Source of the DNA: Fusobacterium varium
GTDB taxonomy: Bacteria > Fusobacteriota > Fusobacteriia > Fusobacteriales > Fusobacteriaceae
Length of the DNA stretch: 64,000 nucleotides
NCBI GenBank assembly: GCA_021531615.1
Contig: JADYUE010000001.1
Coordinates: 62,001 to 126,000 of the forward strand
Reading direction: 5' to 3'
The translations under genes and the position numbers were made by a program. The stretch's first letter is position 1. Each line of letters starts with the position of its first letter. The notes below the pieces were generated by a model. That model saw only the letters and a list, made by a program, of their open reading frames with translations. It did not search any database and was not told the origin of the DNA. Positions 8,998-18,209 of this stretch are shown here, one piece after another.

Positions 8998-9522
8998 ATG
9001 AAGAAAATATTAATAGATGATTTTGAAATAGAGAAAAATGATTGGGGATATTATTTTACTGCCAATATTGATTTTTTAGGACAAAACTCAGAACTGCTTT
9101 TAAACTATGATACAGAAGAAGAGATTTCTGAAGTTGAATTAAAAGATATTTTAAATAAATCTCTAGAAAAAATAAATAATATGCTTGAAAAAGCTGAAAA
9201 AAACAGATCACAACTTATGAAACTTTTAAAAGAAAAAGATTATATAAATCTTGCAACTGAATGGGTAGAAGGTGCAGAGGAAGTTGAGGAAGAAGAAAAT
9301 TGCTATCTTATAGATGACAATAAAGTTTATACTCCAATAACTGAAGAAGATTTTGAAAAGAGTATGAATTTTGGAGAGATTGCAACAGATATTTATTCAG
9401 ACGGAGAAACAGAGGATATGTCAGTCTATATTACTTTTGAACCTGATTATTTTGCAGGACATTGTATAGAATGTTATATTGATAAAAATGGAAACTTTTT
9501 AGTTAATGGATTAGCAGGATAA
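8998..9522 (+). CDS. DUF2262-domain protein
   Basis: 174 residues. The C-terminal signature SVYITFEPDYFAGHCIECYI followed by a short strand and NGLAG is characteristic of DUF2262; the N-terminal part is a beta-sheet/helix mix with a long helix about residues 50-85. DUF2262 proteins are recurrent small partners in immunity-type clusters. RBS AGAGGTGG, 9 bases after the previous gene. Confidence 0.7.
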   Translation: MKKILIDDFEIEKNDWGYYFTANIDFLGQNSELLLNYDTEEEISEVELKDILNKSLEKINNMLEKAEKNRSQLMKLLKEKDYINLATEWVEGAEEVEEEENCYLIDDNKVYTPITEEDFEKSMNFGEIATDIYSDGETEDMSVYITFEPDYFAGHCIECYIDKNGNFLVNGLAG

Positions 9523-9530
9523 GGAGGTAA

Positions 9531-10073
<543 letters not shown>

Positions 10074-10084
10074 AGGTAAAATTT

Positions 10085-10501
10085 ATGAAAAAGTTAATTT
10101 TATCAGTTCTATTCTGTTTTGTGAGTTTTTATTCTTTTGGTTACCAAATAGATGAGAATTTTACAGGACAGGTTATTAAAAAATATAAAGATGGACAAGT
10201 AGAATCTATTGAAAATTTTAAAAATGGAAAACTTAATGGAGAGTTTAAAGAATTTTTTGAAGATGGAAGTTTGTCTCAAATAGGAACTTTTAAAAATGGT
10301 GAAATGAAAAGTATAAGAGTTTTCTATGAGAATGGAAATTTAAAATTTGAGCAAAATTTAAAGGATAGAAAAGGAAGATATAAAGGATATTATCCCAATG
10401 GACAACTAGAAGAAGAAGGAGAAGTTTTTCAAGGGGAGAAGATAGGAGTTTGGAGATATTATAATGAAGAGGGAAAACTTTCTTCAGAAGTTACATATTA
10501 A
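10085..10501 (+). CDS. MORN-repeat (YwqK-type) exported protein
   Basis: 138 residues. An N-terminal signal peptide (KKLILSVLFCFVSFYSFG) is followed by about five tandem MORN_2-type repeats with the pattern G-x-x-x-x-(F/Y)YxNGxL (for example KKYKDGQVESIENFKNGKLN and YKGYYPNGQLEEEGEVFQGE). YwqK-type proteins are annotated as antitoxin/immunity components next to YwqG in Bacillus. It is the last gene of the array, followed by a strong terminator. Confidence 0.75.
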   Translation: MKKLILSVLFCFVSFYSFGYQIDENFTGQVIKKYKDGQVESIENFKNGKLNGEFKEFFEDGSLSQIGTFKNGEMKSIRVFYENGNLKFEQNLKDRKGRYKGYYPNGQLEEEGEVFQGEKIGVWRYYNEEGKLSSEVTY

Positions 10502-10504
10502 AAA

Positions 10505-10538
10505 TAACCCCCTTAAGTTGTAGCCTTTAAGGGGGTTA
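10505..10538. terminator. Bidirectional Rho-independent terminator
   Basis: Perfect 12-bp stem TAACCCCCTTAA (10505-10516) / TTAAGGGGGTTA (10527-10538). It lies between the converging immunity array (+) and the ABC importer (-); the T-rich tail is better on the - side. Confidence 0.85.
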
Positions 10539-10543
10539 AGTTA

Positions 10544-11269
10544 TTAGTTAAAGTATTTTTTAATTAAAGCATCATATGTTCCATTAGCTTTTATTTCAGC
10601 AAGAGCTTTTTCTACTTTTTCAAGAAGAGCTTTATCATTTTTTCTTAAAGCAATTGCATATTCCTCTTGTTCAGCATCAGCTTCAGCAAGAACTAATCCT
10701 GGGTTTTGTTTTACATAGTTTTTAGCTGGTTCAGAATCAAGTACAACAGCTTCAACTTTATCAGCTTGTAATGCCATTATTCCAGCATAAGCAGCATTAA
10801 ATCTTTCAATATTAACTCCTTCAATTTCACTAACAATAGTATCTCCAGTGAATCCAAGCATAACAGCAACTTTTTTACCTTTTAAATCATCAAAAGATTT
10901 TATTGAGTTATTTCCTTCTTTTACTATAATAACTTGACTAGCTGTATAATATGGTTGTGTAAATGATACAGTTTTCTTTCTTTCTTCAGTAGCTGTCATC
11001 CCTGCAATAACTAAATCTACTTTTTTCATTTGAAGAGCTGGTAAAAGTCCATCAAAAGACATATCTAAAACTTTTACATCTGCATCCATTACCTTTCCAA
11101 GCTCATTAACTAATTCAATATCAAATCCTGTAACTTCCCCTTTATCAAGATATTCAAATGGTGGAAACTCTGCATTTGTTCCAACAAAGATTTTGTCCTT
11201 TGCCATAGCTGAAACTGATAAAGATAAAACTAATGCTCCCATAAGTAAACTTTTAACAAATTTTTTCAT
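10544..11269 (-). CDS. Polar amino-acid ABC transporter, substrate-binding protein
   Basis: About 241 residues from the ATG at 11269 (AGGAGG 8 bases upstream; another ATG is 6 bases earlier). Signal peptide KKFVKSLLMGALVLSLSVSAMA, then the SBP_bac_3 fold: FVGTNAEFPPFEYLDKGEVT, GFDIELVNELG, AGMTATEERKKTVSFTQPYY. The E/D-rich binding cleft resembles basic/polar amino-acid receptors (ArtJ/HisJ/GlnH). Third gene of a permease-ATPase-SBP operon. Substrate is not provable from sequence; an Arg-rich leader peptide upstream hints at arginine. Confidence 0.85.
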   Translation of the reverse strand: MKKFVKSLLMGALVLSLSVSAMAKDKIFVGTNAEFPPFEYLDKGEVTGFDIELVNELGKVMDADVKVLDMSFDGLLPALQMKKVDLVIAGMTATEERKKTVSFTQPYYTASQVIIVKEGNNSIKSFDDLKGKKVAVMLGFTGDTIVSEIEGVNIERFNAAYAGIMALQADKVEAVVLDSEPAKNYVKQNPGLVLAEADAEQEEYAIALRKNDKALLEKVEKALAEIKANGTYDALIKKYFN

Positions 11270-11326
11270 AATCATTTCCTCCTGTATTTATATATTTATA
11301 TTGCTTCATTAATTAATGTAGTAAAA

Positions 11327-12055
11327 TTATTTATTTAAAACTTTATCCAAGAACTCTTTTGTTCTTTCATGTTTAGGATTTTCAAAAAGTTCGATTGGTG
11401 TAGTATCTTCTAAAATATTTCCTCTATCCATAAAGAAAACTCTATTAGCAACATTTTTAGCAAATCCCATCTCATGTGTTACAATAAGCATTGTCATTCC
11501 CTCTTTAGCTAGATCTCTCATAACATCAAGAACCTCTTTGATCATTTCAGGGTCAAGAGCTGATGTAGGCTCGTCAAATAGCATAATTTCTGGTTCCATT
11601 GCTAAGGCTCTAGCAATAGCTATTCTTTGTTTTTGTCCTCCAGATAGTTGGTTTGGATAAACAGCAGCTTTATCTTTTAATCCTACTTTTTCAAGGAGAA
11701 CTAAAGCTTTACTTTCAGCTTCAGATTGTGAGTAACCTTTTATCTTCATTGGAGAAAGAGTTAGATTTTCAAGAACTGTTTTATGAGGAAATAGGTTAAA
11801 GTGTTGAAACACCATTCCTACTTTTTCACGAATTTTGTTAATATCTGTATCTACTCCCATAAGATCTTTATTGTCTATATAAATATGTCCAGCTGTTGGC
11901 TCTTCAAGTTTATTTAAACATCTTAAAAATGTAGATTTTCCACTTCCTGAAGGTCCTATTATAGCTATAATATCACCTTTTTTAACCTCTGTACTAATAT
12001 TTTTTAAAACCTCTAATTTCCCATAATTTTTATATAAATTTTCAACCTTAATCAC
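11327..12055 (-). CDS. Polar amino-acid ABC transporter, ATP-binding protein
   Basis: 242 residues, GTG start overlapping the permease stop by 8 bases, indicating translational coupling. Walker [10 protein letters not shown] (about 33-41), Q-loop [16 protein letters not shown] signature [15 protein letters not shown], Walker [15 protein letters not shown] and switch His in IVTHEMGFA. Typical of the GlnQ/ArtP/HisP class that energises uptake of polar amino acids at the cytoplasmic membrane. Confidence 0.92.
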   Translation of the reverse strand: MIKVENLYKNYGKLEVLKNISTEVKKGDIIAIIGPSGSGKSTFLRCLNKLEEPTAGHIYIDNKDLMGVDTDINKIREKVGMVFQHFNLFPHKTVLENLTLSPMKIKGYSQSEAESKALVLLEKVGLKDKAAVYPNQLSGGQKQRIAIARALAMEPEIMLFDEPTSALDPEMIKEVLDVMRDLAKEGMTMLIVTHEMGFAKNVANRVFFMDRGNILEDTTPIELFENPKHERTKEFLDKVLNK

Positions 12056-12758
12056 TTACTTTCAACCCCTTTTCTACATTTCTCATAACTTTAGTAAATA
12101 ATGCTGTTAATACTAGATAGATAAGTCCAACTGCTAATAGTGGCTCAACTCCTCTATATGTTTGGCTTGTAATTATATTTGCTGATCTCAATAGATCTAC
12201 TCCACCGATAAATCCAACAATTGAAGTTTCTTTTAAAAGAGTTATAAACTCACTTACAAGAGCTGGAAGAATTTTCTTAATAGCTTGTGGTATAATAACC
12301 TCTTTCATTGCTACTCCATAAGGCATTCCTAAAGCTCTAGCAGCTTCCATTTGTCCTTTATCTAATCCCTCAATACCTGCTCTTATTATCTCAGCAACAT
12401 ATGCTCCAGAGTTAATTCCAAATGAAAGTCCAGCTATAACAAGGATAGGTGTATCTCTTAAAACTCCAACAAATATTAAGTTTGCTAAGATCATCAATTG
12501 TACAACTGCTGGAGTACCTCTAATTATATCTACATATCCAAAAGCTAAAGAAGATATTGGGTTGAACTTTTCCCAACCTTTTTTATGCTTTAATGGATAA
12601 AATTGTGAAAGCTCCATAAGTGCAATTAAGATACCAAGGATAATTCCTATCATAGTAGCTAACAGTGTTGTTCCGATTGAAAAAGCTAGACCATTTAAGA
12701 TATACATGTATCTATCTCCTCCAATAAAAATATCTTTCAGTAAAACTAAGTAATCCAT
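12048..12758 (-). CDS. Polar amino-acid ABC transporter, permease
   Basis: 236 residues with about five membrane helices. The EAA-type coupling loop is [28 protein letters not shown] in pieces: [11 protein letters not shown] followed by [14 protein letters not shown]. The N-terminal His/Glu/Gln/Arg/opine permease motif ([17 protein letters not shown]) is clear. A long hydrophilic insertion (about 50-75) is present. First structural gene of the operon, preceded by a 300-nt leader containing a short ORF and two terminators. Confidence 0.9.
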   Translation of the reverse strand: MDYLVLLKDIFIGGDRYMYILNGLAFSIGTTLLATMIGIILGILIALMELSQFYPLKHKKGWEKFNPISSLAFGYVDIIRGTPAVVQLMILANLIFVGVLRDTPILVIAGLSFGINSGAYVAEIIRAGIEGLDKGQMEAARALGMPYGVAMKEVIIPQAIKKILPALVSEFITLLKETSIVGFIGGVDLLRSANIITSQTYRGVEPLLAVGLIYLVLTALFTKVMRNVEKGLKVSD

Positions 12759-12801
12759 TTGTTTCCCCCTTTATAATAATTAAAATTTTATTACTTGATT
12801 A

Positions 12802-12834
12802 TAAAAAAAATGCAACCTCTAAAAAGGCTGCATT
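12802..12834 (-). terminator. Leader terminator 2 of the polar amino-acid importer operon
   Basis: On the - strand AATGCAGCCT and AGGTTGCATT form a 10-bp stem (12809-12818 / 12825-12834 on +), followed by a run of eight T. It lies directly upstream of the permease gene, so the operon must be read through it: a candidate attenuator. Confidence 0.8.
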
Positions 12835-12844
12835 AAACTTTTAA

Positions 12845-12874
12845 TAAAAAAATCAATAGAATAAATCTATTGAT
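12845..12874 (-). terminator. Leader terminator 1 of the polar amino-acid importer operon
   Basis: Perfect 9-bp stem (ATCAATAGA / TCTATTGAT, 12852-12860 with 12866-12874) followed on the - strand by seven T. Located between the short leader ORF and terminator 2; tandem terminators in a leader point to conditional read-through. Confidence 0.75.
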
Positions 12875-12959
12875 CACATTTCACTCTATGCTCATGGAAT
12901 AAAAAATATAAATAGAAAAATTATAATCTATATTTTATACCCAATCTTTTCAAGAAAGT

Positions 12960-13040
12960 TTAAATTTGATCAACCAATTTTAAAGAATAAGGTTTAGTAT
13001 TTAATTTTTGATTTTTCCTTATCCTAAATCTCCTGATCAT
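12960..13040 (-). CDS. Arg-rich leader peptide of amino-acid importer operon
   Basis: A 26-codon ORF with a strong RBS (GAGGAGGGG 6 bases before ATG). It begins MIRRFRIRKNQK: four Arg codons (all AGG/AGA) among the first eight residues. It follows a consensus promoter and precedes two Rho-independent terminators and the importer genes. This is the layout of a ribosome-mediated attenuator sensing charged tRNA; arginine is the likely signal, by inference. The ORF is too short to be a domain protein. Confidence 0.6.
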   Translation of the reverse strand: MIRRFRIRKNQKLNTKPYSLKLVDQI

Positions 13041-13075
13041 TTTTCCCCTCCTCGTTTGCTTTTTTGATTTGCCTA

Positions 13076-13104
13076 ATTGTACAACCTAAAAAAATAAAAG
13101 TCAA
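13076..13104 (-). promoter_or_regulatory. Promoter of the polar amino-acid importer leader
   Basis: - strand TTGACT (13099-13104), 17-bp spacer, TACAAT (13076-13081). Predicted start near 13069, about 30 bases before the leader ORF. Confidence 0.75.
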
Positions 13105-13177
13105 GCATTTTTTTAGATAAATTATTTTTATTTATTTAAAAAATAAAAAAATATTTCAATTTAAAGAGGTGGAAGTA

Positions 13178-13206
13178 TTGACTTTTTTGAATAATAATGC
13201 TATTAT
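13178..13206 (+). promoter_or_regulatory. asnA promoter
   Basis: TTGACT (13178-13183), 17-bp spacer, TATTAT (13201-13206), 52 bases before the asnA start; divergent from the importer promoter. Confidence 0.7.
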
Positions 13207-13257
13207 AAAAGACATTAATACTATATTGAAGGAAATTATAATTAAGGACGTGGTAAA

Positions 13258-14241
13258 ATGAGTTACAAATCAAAATTAGATCTTAGACAAACAGAGGTTG
13301 CAATAAAGCAAGTAAAGGACTTCTTTGAAAGAGAGTTAGCAAAAGAGCTAAATCTTACAAGGGTATCAGCTCCATTATTTGTTAAACCTGAATCAGGATT
13401 AAATGACAACCTTAGTGGAATTGAAAGACCTGTAAGCTTTATAACAAAAGCAGGAGACAAAGCTGAAATAGTTCATTCTTTAGCAAAATGGAAGAGAATG
13501 GCACTTCATAATTATAACTTCAATATAGGTGAAGGGCTTTACACAGATATGAATGCAATTAGAAGAGATGAAGATACAGACTTTATACATTCATACTATG
13601 TTGACCAATGGGACTGGGAAAAAATTATAGCAAAAGAGGATAGAACAGAGGAAACTTTAAAGTCAATAGTTGAAGGAATTTTTGGAGTTTTAAAAAATAC
13701 TGAAGATTATATTTGTGGACTTTATCCAGAACTTTCAAGAAAAGTTCCTGAAAAAATTACATTTATAACTACACAAGAGCTAGAAGATAAATACCCTCTT
13801 CTTACTCCAAAAGAGAGAGAACATGCAGCAGCTAAAGAGTATGGAGCAATATTTATTATGAAAATAGGTGGAGTTTTAAACTCTGGAGAAAAACATGATG
13901 GAAGAGCTCCTGACTATGATGATTGGGAACTAAATGGAGATATTATTCTATATTATGAGCCTTTAGGAATTGGATTAGAACTTTCATCTATGGGAATAAG
14001 AGTTGATGAAGATTCTCTAGCTAAACAACTTAAAATTGCTGGTTGTGAAGATAGAAAAACTCTTGAATATCATAGAATGCTATTAAATAGAGAGCTTCCA
14101 TATACAATTGGAGGAGGTTTAGGACAATCTCGTATCTGTCTATTCTTCCTAGATAAACTACATATTGGAGAAGTTCAAGCTTCTATGTGGCCAAAAGAGG
14201 TTCATGAAATTTGTAAAAAATTAAATATTCATCTACTATAA
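13258..14241 (+). CDS. asnA: Aspartate-ammonia ligase (asparagine synthetase A)
   Basis: 327 residues, the normal AsnA length. Visible family blocks: LNDNLSGIERPVSF, VHSLAKWKRMAL, GLYTDMNAIRRDE, SYYVDQWDWEK, FIMKIGGVLNSGEKHDGRAPDYDDW and the C-terminal YTIGGGLGQSRICLF. The enzyme makes asparagine from aspartate, ammonia and ATP, with a class II aminoacyl-tRNA-synthetase fold. Monocistronic: own promoter and a terminator directly after. RBS AAGGACGTGG. Confidence 0.95.
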   Translation: MSYKSKLDLRQTEVAIKQVKDFFERELAKELNLTRVSAPLFVKPESGLNDNLSGIERPVSFITKAGDKAEIVHSLAKWKRMALHNYNFNIGEGLYTDMNAIRRDEDTDFIHSYYVDQWDWEKIIAKEDRTEETLKSIVEGIFGVLKNTEDYICGLYPELSRKVPEKITFITTQELEDKYPLLTPKEREHAAAKEYGAIFIMKIGGVLNSGEKHDGRAPDYDDWELNGDIILYYEPLGIGLELSSMGIRVDEDSLAKQLKIAGCEDRKTLEYHRMLLNRELPYTIGGGLGQSRICLFFLDKLHIGEVQASMWPKEVHEICKKLNIHLL

Positions 14242-14254
14242 TAGAGATATATTA

Positions 14255-14294
14255 TTGCACTTAGACTATTTTTAGTTTAGGTGCAATTTTTTTA
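14255..14294 (+). terminator. asnA terminator
   Basis: Interrupted 13-bp stem (TTGCAC-TAGACTA with TAGTTTA-GTGCAA) followed by TTTTTTT. Confidence 0.85.
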
Positions 14295-14365
14295 AAAATA
14301 TATCGACACATTCAGATATATAATTATATAATAATTAAAAAATATAAGGAGAGAATAAAGTAATT

Positions 14366-14776
14366 ATGAAAAAAATTGGTTTTATATGTGTTCACAACTC
14401 TTGTAGAAGCCAAATTGCTGAAGCTTTAGGAAAATATTATGGAAGTGAATATTTTCAAAGTTACAGTGGGGGAACAGAAGTTAAAGCTCAAATTAATCAG
14501 GATGCTGTAAGAATTATGAAAGAGATATATAATATAGATATGGAAGAAACTCAATATTCTAAACTTATTTCTGATCTTCCTAAATTAGATATTGTAATAA
14601 CTATGGGTTGTAATGTAAACTGTCCATATCTTCCCTGCTCACACAGAGAGGACTGGGGGTTAGAAGATCCTAGTGGAAAATCTGATGAAGAGTTTAAAAT
14701 AGTTATAAGAAAAATAGAAGAAAAAATTAAAAAATTAATTGAAGATATAAAGGAAAATAAAATTATCACTCTTTAA
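14366..14776 (+). CDS. ArsC-like low-molecular-weight phosphatase family protein
   Basis: 136 residues. The N-terminal P-loop CVHNSCRSQ (C-x5-R) is the LMW protein tyrosine phosphatase/thioredoxin-coupled ArsC active site, and DPSGKSDEEF near 107 supplies the general-acid Asp of the family. CNVNCPYLPC contributes extra Cys as in ArsC-type reductases. Likely arsenate reductase, but no ars operon is nearby and a phosphatase role cannot be excluded. RBS AAGGAGAG. Confidence 0.8.
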   Translation: MKKIGFICVHNSCRSQIAEALGKYYGSEYFQSYSGGTEVKAQINQDAVRIMKEIYNIDMEETQYSKLISDLPKLDIVITMGCNVNCPYLPCSHREDWGLEDPSGKSDEEFKIVIRKIEEKIKKLIEDIKENKIITL

Positions 14777-14905
14777 ATAAAGAAAATTATATATTCTAAA
14801 AGATATTTTTACTAAGTAAAATTAAACTTATAATATATTTAATAGTTTAAATTAGAAAAAATCTATTGTATAATATAATCAATATAAAATATAGTGAGGT
14901 GGAGT

Positions 14906-16060
14906 ATGTTTAAACTTATTAAAAATGTAGAGATTTACAATCCAGAATTTAAAGGAGTTCAAGATATTCTTTTTTGTAATGATAAAATTGTAAAAATTGA
15001 TAAAAATATCACTTGTGAAGGATTTGAATGTGAAGTAATAGATGGAACAGGAAAAAAAGCTGTACCTGGATATATAGATCAACATATTCATATAACTGGT
15101 GGTGGTGGAGAGGGAAGTTTTAAAACTAGAGTACCTGAAGCTCCTCTATCAAAAATTGTTGAAGCTGGAGTTACTACTGTGATTGGAGTGTTAGGAACTG
15201 ATAGTACAACAAGAAATGTAGAAAATATTGTAGCAAAGGCTAAAGGTTTAAAAGAGGAAGGAATCTCTTGCTATGTAACAACTGGTGCTTATGAATTTCC
15301 ATCACCTACAATTACTGGAACAGTAAAAAGAGATGTAACTTTTATTGAAGAGATTATTGGAGTAAAACTTGCAATATCAGATCACAGAGCATCATACATT
15401 GATGAAGCTATTCTTGAAGATTTAGCTTCTCAAGTTAGAACTGCTGGAATGTTCTCAAATAAAGCTGGAGTAGTTGTTCTTCATATGGGAGATGGAGACA
15501 GACTTCTTTCTCAAGTTATGAATGTAATAGAAAAATCAGAAATTCCTATTAAACACTTTTTACCTACACATGTAAATAGAAAGAAAGAGGTTTTTGATTC
15601 AGCTATTGAATTTGCTAAAAAAGGTGGATATATAGATATTACTGACTCTTTTGCTGAAGAAGATTATGCTACTGCAGCTAAAGGAGTAGTTATGGCTAAA
15701 GAGGCTGGAGTTGATTTAAGCCACATAACATTTAGTTCAGATGGATATGGAAGTTTCTCTGACTATGATGCAGCAGGAAACTTAATTAGAATAGGGGCAT
15801 CGCCTATCAATGTTCACCAAGCTGAAATCAAAAGACTTATCAATAATTATGGTTTCACTTTAAGTGAAGCACTTCAATTTTTAACAATAAACCCAGCTAA
15901 ATTCTTAAAACTTTATCCAGCTAAGGGAGTTTTAGCAGAGGGAAGTGATGCTGATATGGTATTACTAGATGAAAATCTTGATATTACAGATGTTTTCGCT
16001 CTTGGAAAACAATTTGTAAGAAATAAAAAAGTTATTAGAAAAGGAACTTACGAAGATTAA
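14906..16060 (+). CDS. iadA: Isoaspartyl (beta-aspartyl) dipeptidase
   Basis: About 384 residues from the ATG at 14906 (GAGGTGG 5 bases upstream). An amidohydrolase: metal motif GYIDQHIHITGGGGEGSFKT (HxH), later ISDHRAS, LHMGDGD, THVNRKKEVF and catalytic Asp in FSSDGYGSFSDYD. The GGGGEGSF loop and length match IadA, which hydrolyses isoAsp dipeptides arising from protein damage. Together with asnA this gives a small aspartate/asparagine neighbourhood. Confidence 0.9.
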   Translation: MFKLIKNVEIYNPEFKGVQDILFCNDKIVKIDKNITCEGFECEVIDGTGKKAVPGYIDQHIHITGGGGEGSFKTRVPEAPLSKIVEAGVTTVIGVLGTDSTTRNVENIVAKAKGLKEEGISCYVTTGAYEFPSPTITGTVKRDVTFIEEIIGVKLAISDHRASYIDEAILEDLASQVRTAGMFSNKAGVVVLHMGDGDRLLSQVMNVIEKSEIPIKHFLPTHVNRKKEVFDSAIEFAKKGGYIDITDSFAEEDYATAAKGVVMAKEAGVDLSHITFSSDGYGSFSDYDAAGNLIRIGASPINVHQAEIKRLINNYGFTLSEALQFLTINPAKFLKLYPAKGVLAEGSDADMVLLDENLDITDVFALGKQFVRNKKVIRKGTYED

Positions 16061-16084
16061 TCAAAAGAAAGATGGTGAAATCTA

Positions 16085-16480
16085 ATGGAAGAAAAGGAAA
16101 ATATAAATCTTGAAAAAGAGGAGTATAAAAAAGAGTATAATGAGAAAAATTTTCTTGATAAATTGAAGAAAGTTTTAAAAATTATAGGTGTTAAAGGTGT
16201 TTATATGCTTTTAATTTTATACAATACTTTACAGAGAAAGGATATTCCACCTAAAGAAAAATCTATAATTATTGGGGCTTTAGGTTACTTTCTTCTTCCA
16301 TTAGATGCCTTACCTGATATTACACCAATAGTAGGTTATAGTGATGATATCTTTGCTTTGGGAATGGCTATTTTAAAAGTGATGCCTTTTATTGATGATG
16401 AGATAAAGAAAAAATCAAAAGAGCAGATAAAAAAATGGTTTAAAATTCCTGAAGTTGAATTAGATCTTTTGATAAAATAG
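16085..16480 (+). CDS. DUF1232 (YkvA-like) membrane protein
   Basis: 131 residues. After a charged N-terminus, GVYMLLILYNTLQRKDIPPK is followed by IIGALGYFLLPLDALPDITP and a DDIFALGMAI helix: the DUF1232 signature (a GYFLLPxDxxPD-type motif between two hydrophobic segments). Function unknown. Closely follows iadA (24 bases), possibly co-transcribed. Confidence 0.8.
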   Translation: MEEKENINLEKEEYKKEYNEKNFLDKLKKVLKIIGVKGVYMLLILYNTLQRKDIPPKEKSIIIGALGYFLLPLDALPDITPIVGYSDDIFALGMAILKVMPFIDDEIKKKSKEQIKKWFKIPEVELDLLIK

Positions 16481-16729
16481 AACTAAAGAAAAGAATAGTT
16501 TATATGAAAGAGGACTGTTGCAAATTAAGATACAACAGTCCCTTTTTTTAGTTTGTAATATTGTATTGCAAACTCCACAACCCTTGCAATAATTTATTTT
16601 CATATCAGAAATATAAATTTTCTCTGTATTATGTCCACTTTCCTTTGCTCCTTTTATAAATTGTTCACATAAAATATCTGAATTTCCATTTTTTCTTGGA
16701 CTTGATGATAAAATTAAAATATTTTTCAT
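16460..16729 (-). pseudogene. Truncated NADPH-dependent FMN reductase/iron-sulfur flavoprotein
   Basis: The first 60 or so residues are a clean flavodoxin-fold N-terminus: ILILSSSPRKNGNSDILCEQ, later YISDMKINYCKGCGVCN with a CxxCxxC-like cluster. Family members run to about 180 residues, but here homology stops after residue 55-60 and the frame reads through the terminator of the opposite gene to a stop at 16460. The start, RBS (AAGGAG) and MerR-type promoter are intact. I call it a 3'-truncated gene. Confidence 0.75.
16512..16549 (+). terminator. Terminator after the DUF1232 gene
   Basis: GGACTGTTG (16512-16520) pairs with CAACAGTCC (16533-16541), followed by TTTTTTT. It lies inside the broken 3' end of the opposing flavoprotein fragment. 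Confidence 0.85.
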
Positions 16730-16765
16730 AGTTAATCTCCTTTTAACTTTAATCTCTATATTTTT

Positions 16766-16796
16766 ACTATATCACTTAGAGTTAACTCTAAGTCAA
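16766..16796 (-). promoter_or_regulatory. MerR-type promoter with 20-bp palindromic operator
   Basis: - strand TTGACT (16791-16796) and TATAGT (16766-16771) are separated by 19 bp, the over-long spacer used by MerR activators. The spacer is filled by the perfect palindrome ACTTAGAGTTAACTCTAAGT (16774-16793), which resembles AdhR/MerR operators of Firmicutes. It faces the truncated flavoprotein gene. No MerR gene is seen in the window. Confidence 0.75.
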
Positions 16797-17038
16797 TATT
16801 TTTATGTAAAATTTTAAAGAGTATTTGATAATTTTTTAAAAAATATCTAATCTTTTTATAATATTCATTTGTTTTTAAAACTTAAAGTAATTTCTAACTT
16901 AATTTTGGTAAAAAATCATCATCTGATTTTTTTAGCTGTTTTTTTACTAATTTTAGGTTTTCCCTTACCTTGTATTTGATAATCTTTTTTGTTATCCTTG
17001 TAATTGAAAGATATTTATTAAGTTTTGGAGGAGATAAA
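16797..17038. other. Intergenic region upstream of Fe-ADH
   Basis: 242 AT-rich bases with no convincing ORF. A weak hairpin AAAAATCA/TGATTTTT near 16911-16931 ends in a T run. No clear consensus promoter for the downstream dehydrogenase was found, which would fit activator control by the PocR/AraC regulator downstream; that is inference. Confidence 0.4.
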
Positions 17039-18196
17039 ATGAGATACTACGATTATTTAATGCCTAGTGTTAATTTCTTTGGACCAGGATGTCTAGAAGT
17101 TATTGGAGAAAGAGCTAAAATATTAAATGGTAAAAAAGCTCTAATTGTTACAGATAAATTCTTAAGTTCTTTAAAAGGTGGAGCAGTAGAAAAATCTATT
17201 GAATACCTTGCTAAAGCTGGAATTGAAACTGTTGTTTTTGATCAAGTTGAGCCTAATCCAAAAGATGTTAATGTTTATGCTGGAGCTAAAATATACAAAG
17301 AAAACAATTGTGATATGATAATTACTATTGGTGGAGGATCTCCTCACGATTGTGGAAAAGGTATTGGAATTGCTGTAACTCATCCAAAGGATATTTGTGA
17401 ATATGCAGGTATAGAAACATTAGAATTTCCATTACCACCTATTATAGCTGTAAATACAACTGCTGGAACTGCTTCTGAAGTTACAAGACATGCTGTTATC
17501 ACAAATACTAAGACAAAAGTTAAATTTGTTATTGTGAGCTGGAGAAATCTACCACAAGTTTCTATAAACGATCCTATTTTAATGATTGGTAAACCATCAA
17601 AATTAACAGCTGCTACTGGAATGGATGCTTTAACTCATGCTGTTGAAGCTTATGTTTCAAAAGATGCTAACCCTGTAACTGATGCAGCAGCTATTCAAGC
17701 TATCAAATTAATTGCTACAAACCTTAGACAAGCTGTTGCTAATGGAGAAAATTTAAAAGCTAGAGAGAATATGGCATATGCTTCATTATTAGCAGGAATG
17801 GCATTTAACAACGGAAATCTTGGATATGTTCATGCTATGGCTCATCAATTAGGTGGACTTTATGATATGCCTCATGGTGTTGCCAATGCTATGTTACTAC
17901 CACATGTTTGTCGTTACAATATGCTTGCTAATCCAGAAAAATTTGCTGATATAGCTGTATTTATGGGAGAAAATGTAGATGGATTATCTACAATGGAAGC
18001 TGCTGAAAAAGCTATTGAATCACTATTTAGATTATCTTCAGATGTTGGAATTCCTAAGAGTTTAAAAGAAGCTGGAGTTAAAGAGGAAGATATAGAGATT
18101 ATGTCTATCAATGCATTAAAAGATGGAAATGCTTTCAGTAACCCAAGAAAAGGAAATGAAAAAGATATAGCTGAAATATTTAGAGCTGCTATGTAA
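17039..18196 (+). CDS. Iron-containing alcohol dehydrogenase
   Basis: About 385 residues from ATG 17039 (GGAGGAG 6 bases upstream); the frame is open from 16970 but that extension has no RBS. Group III Fe-ADH signatures: GGGSPHDCGKGIGI for NAD(P), TTAGTASEVTRH, and iron ligands in DALTHAVEAYVS and HAMAHQLGGLYDMPHGVANA. Closest in style to 1,3-propanediol dehydrogenase/lactaldehyde reductase. The adjacent PocR-domain regulator suggests a diol, glycerol or aldehyde substrate. Confidence 0.9.
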   Translation: MRYYDYLMPSVNFFGPGCLEVIGERAKILNGKKALIVTDKFLSSLKGGAVEKSIEYLAKAGIETVVFDQVEPNPKDVNVYAGAKIYKENNCDMIITIGGGSPHDCGKGIGIAVTHPKDICEYAGIETLEFPLPPIIAVNTTAGTASEVTRHAVITNTKTKVKFVIVSWRNLPQVSINDPILMIGKPSKLTAATGMDALTHAVEAYVSKDANPVTDAAAIQAIKLIATNLRQAVANGENLKARENMAYASLLAGMAFNNGNLGYVHAMAHQLGGLYDMPHGVANAMLLPHVCRYNMLANPEKFADIAVFMGENVDGLSTMEAAEKAIESLFRLSSDVGIPKSLKEAGVKEEDIEIMSINALKDGNAFSNPRKGNEKDIAEIFRAAM

Positions 18197-18209
18197 TATT
18201 ATTAATTTA

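Noticed and set aside
12780-13080. T-box or lysine riboswitch in the importer leader
   Set aside because: I looked for the T-box AGGGTGG-ACCGCG core on the - strand and saw none; a leader ORF plus terminators explains the region better.
16970-17038. 23-residue hydrophobic N-terminal extension of the Fe-ADH
   Set aside because: No RBS; GGAGGAG is correctly placed for ATG 17039 and Fe-ADH enzymes start there.
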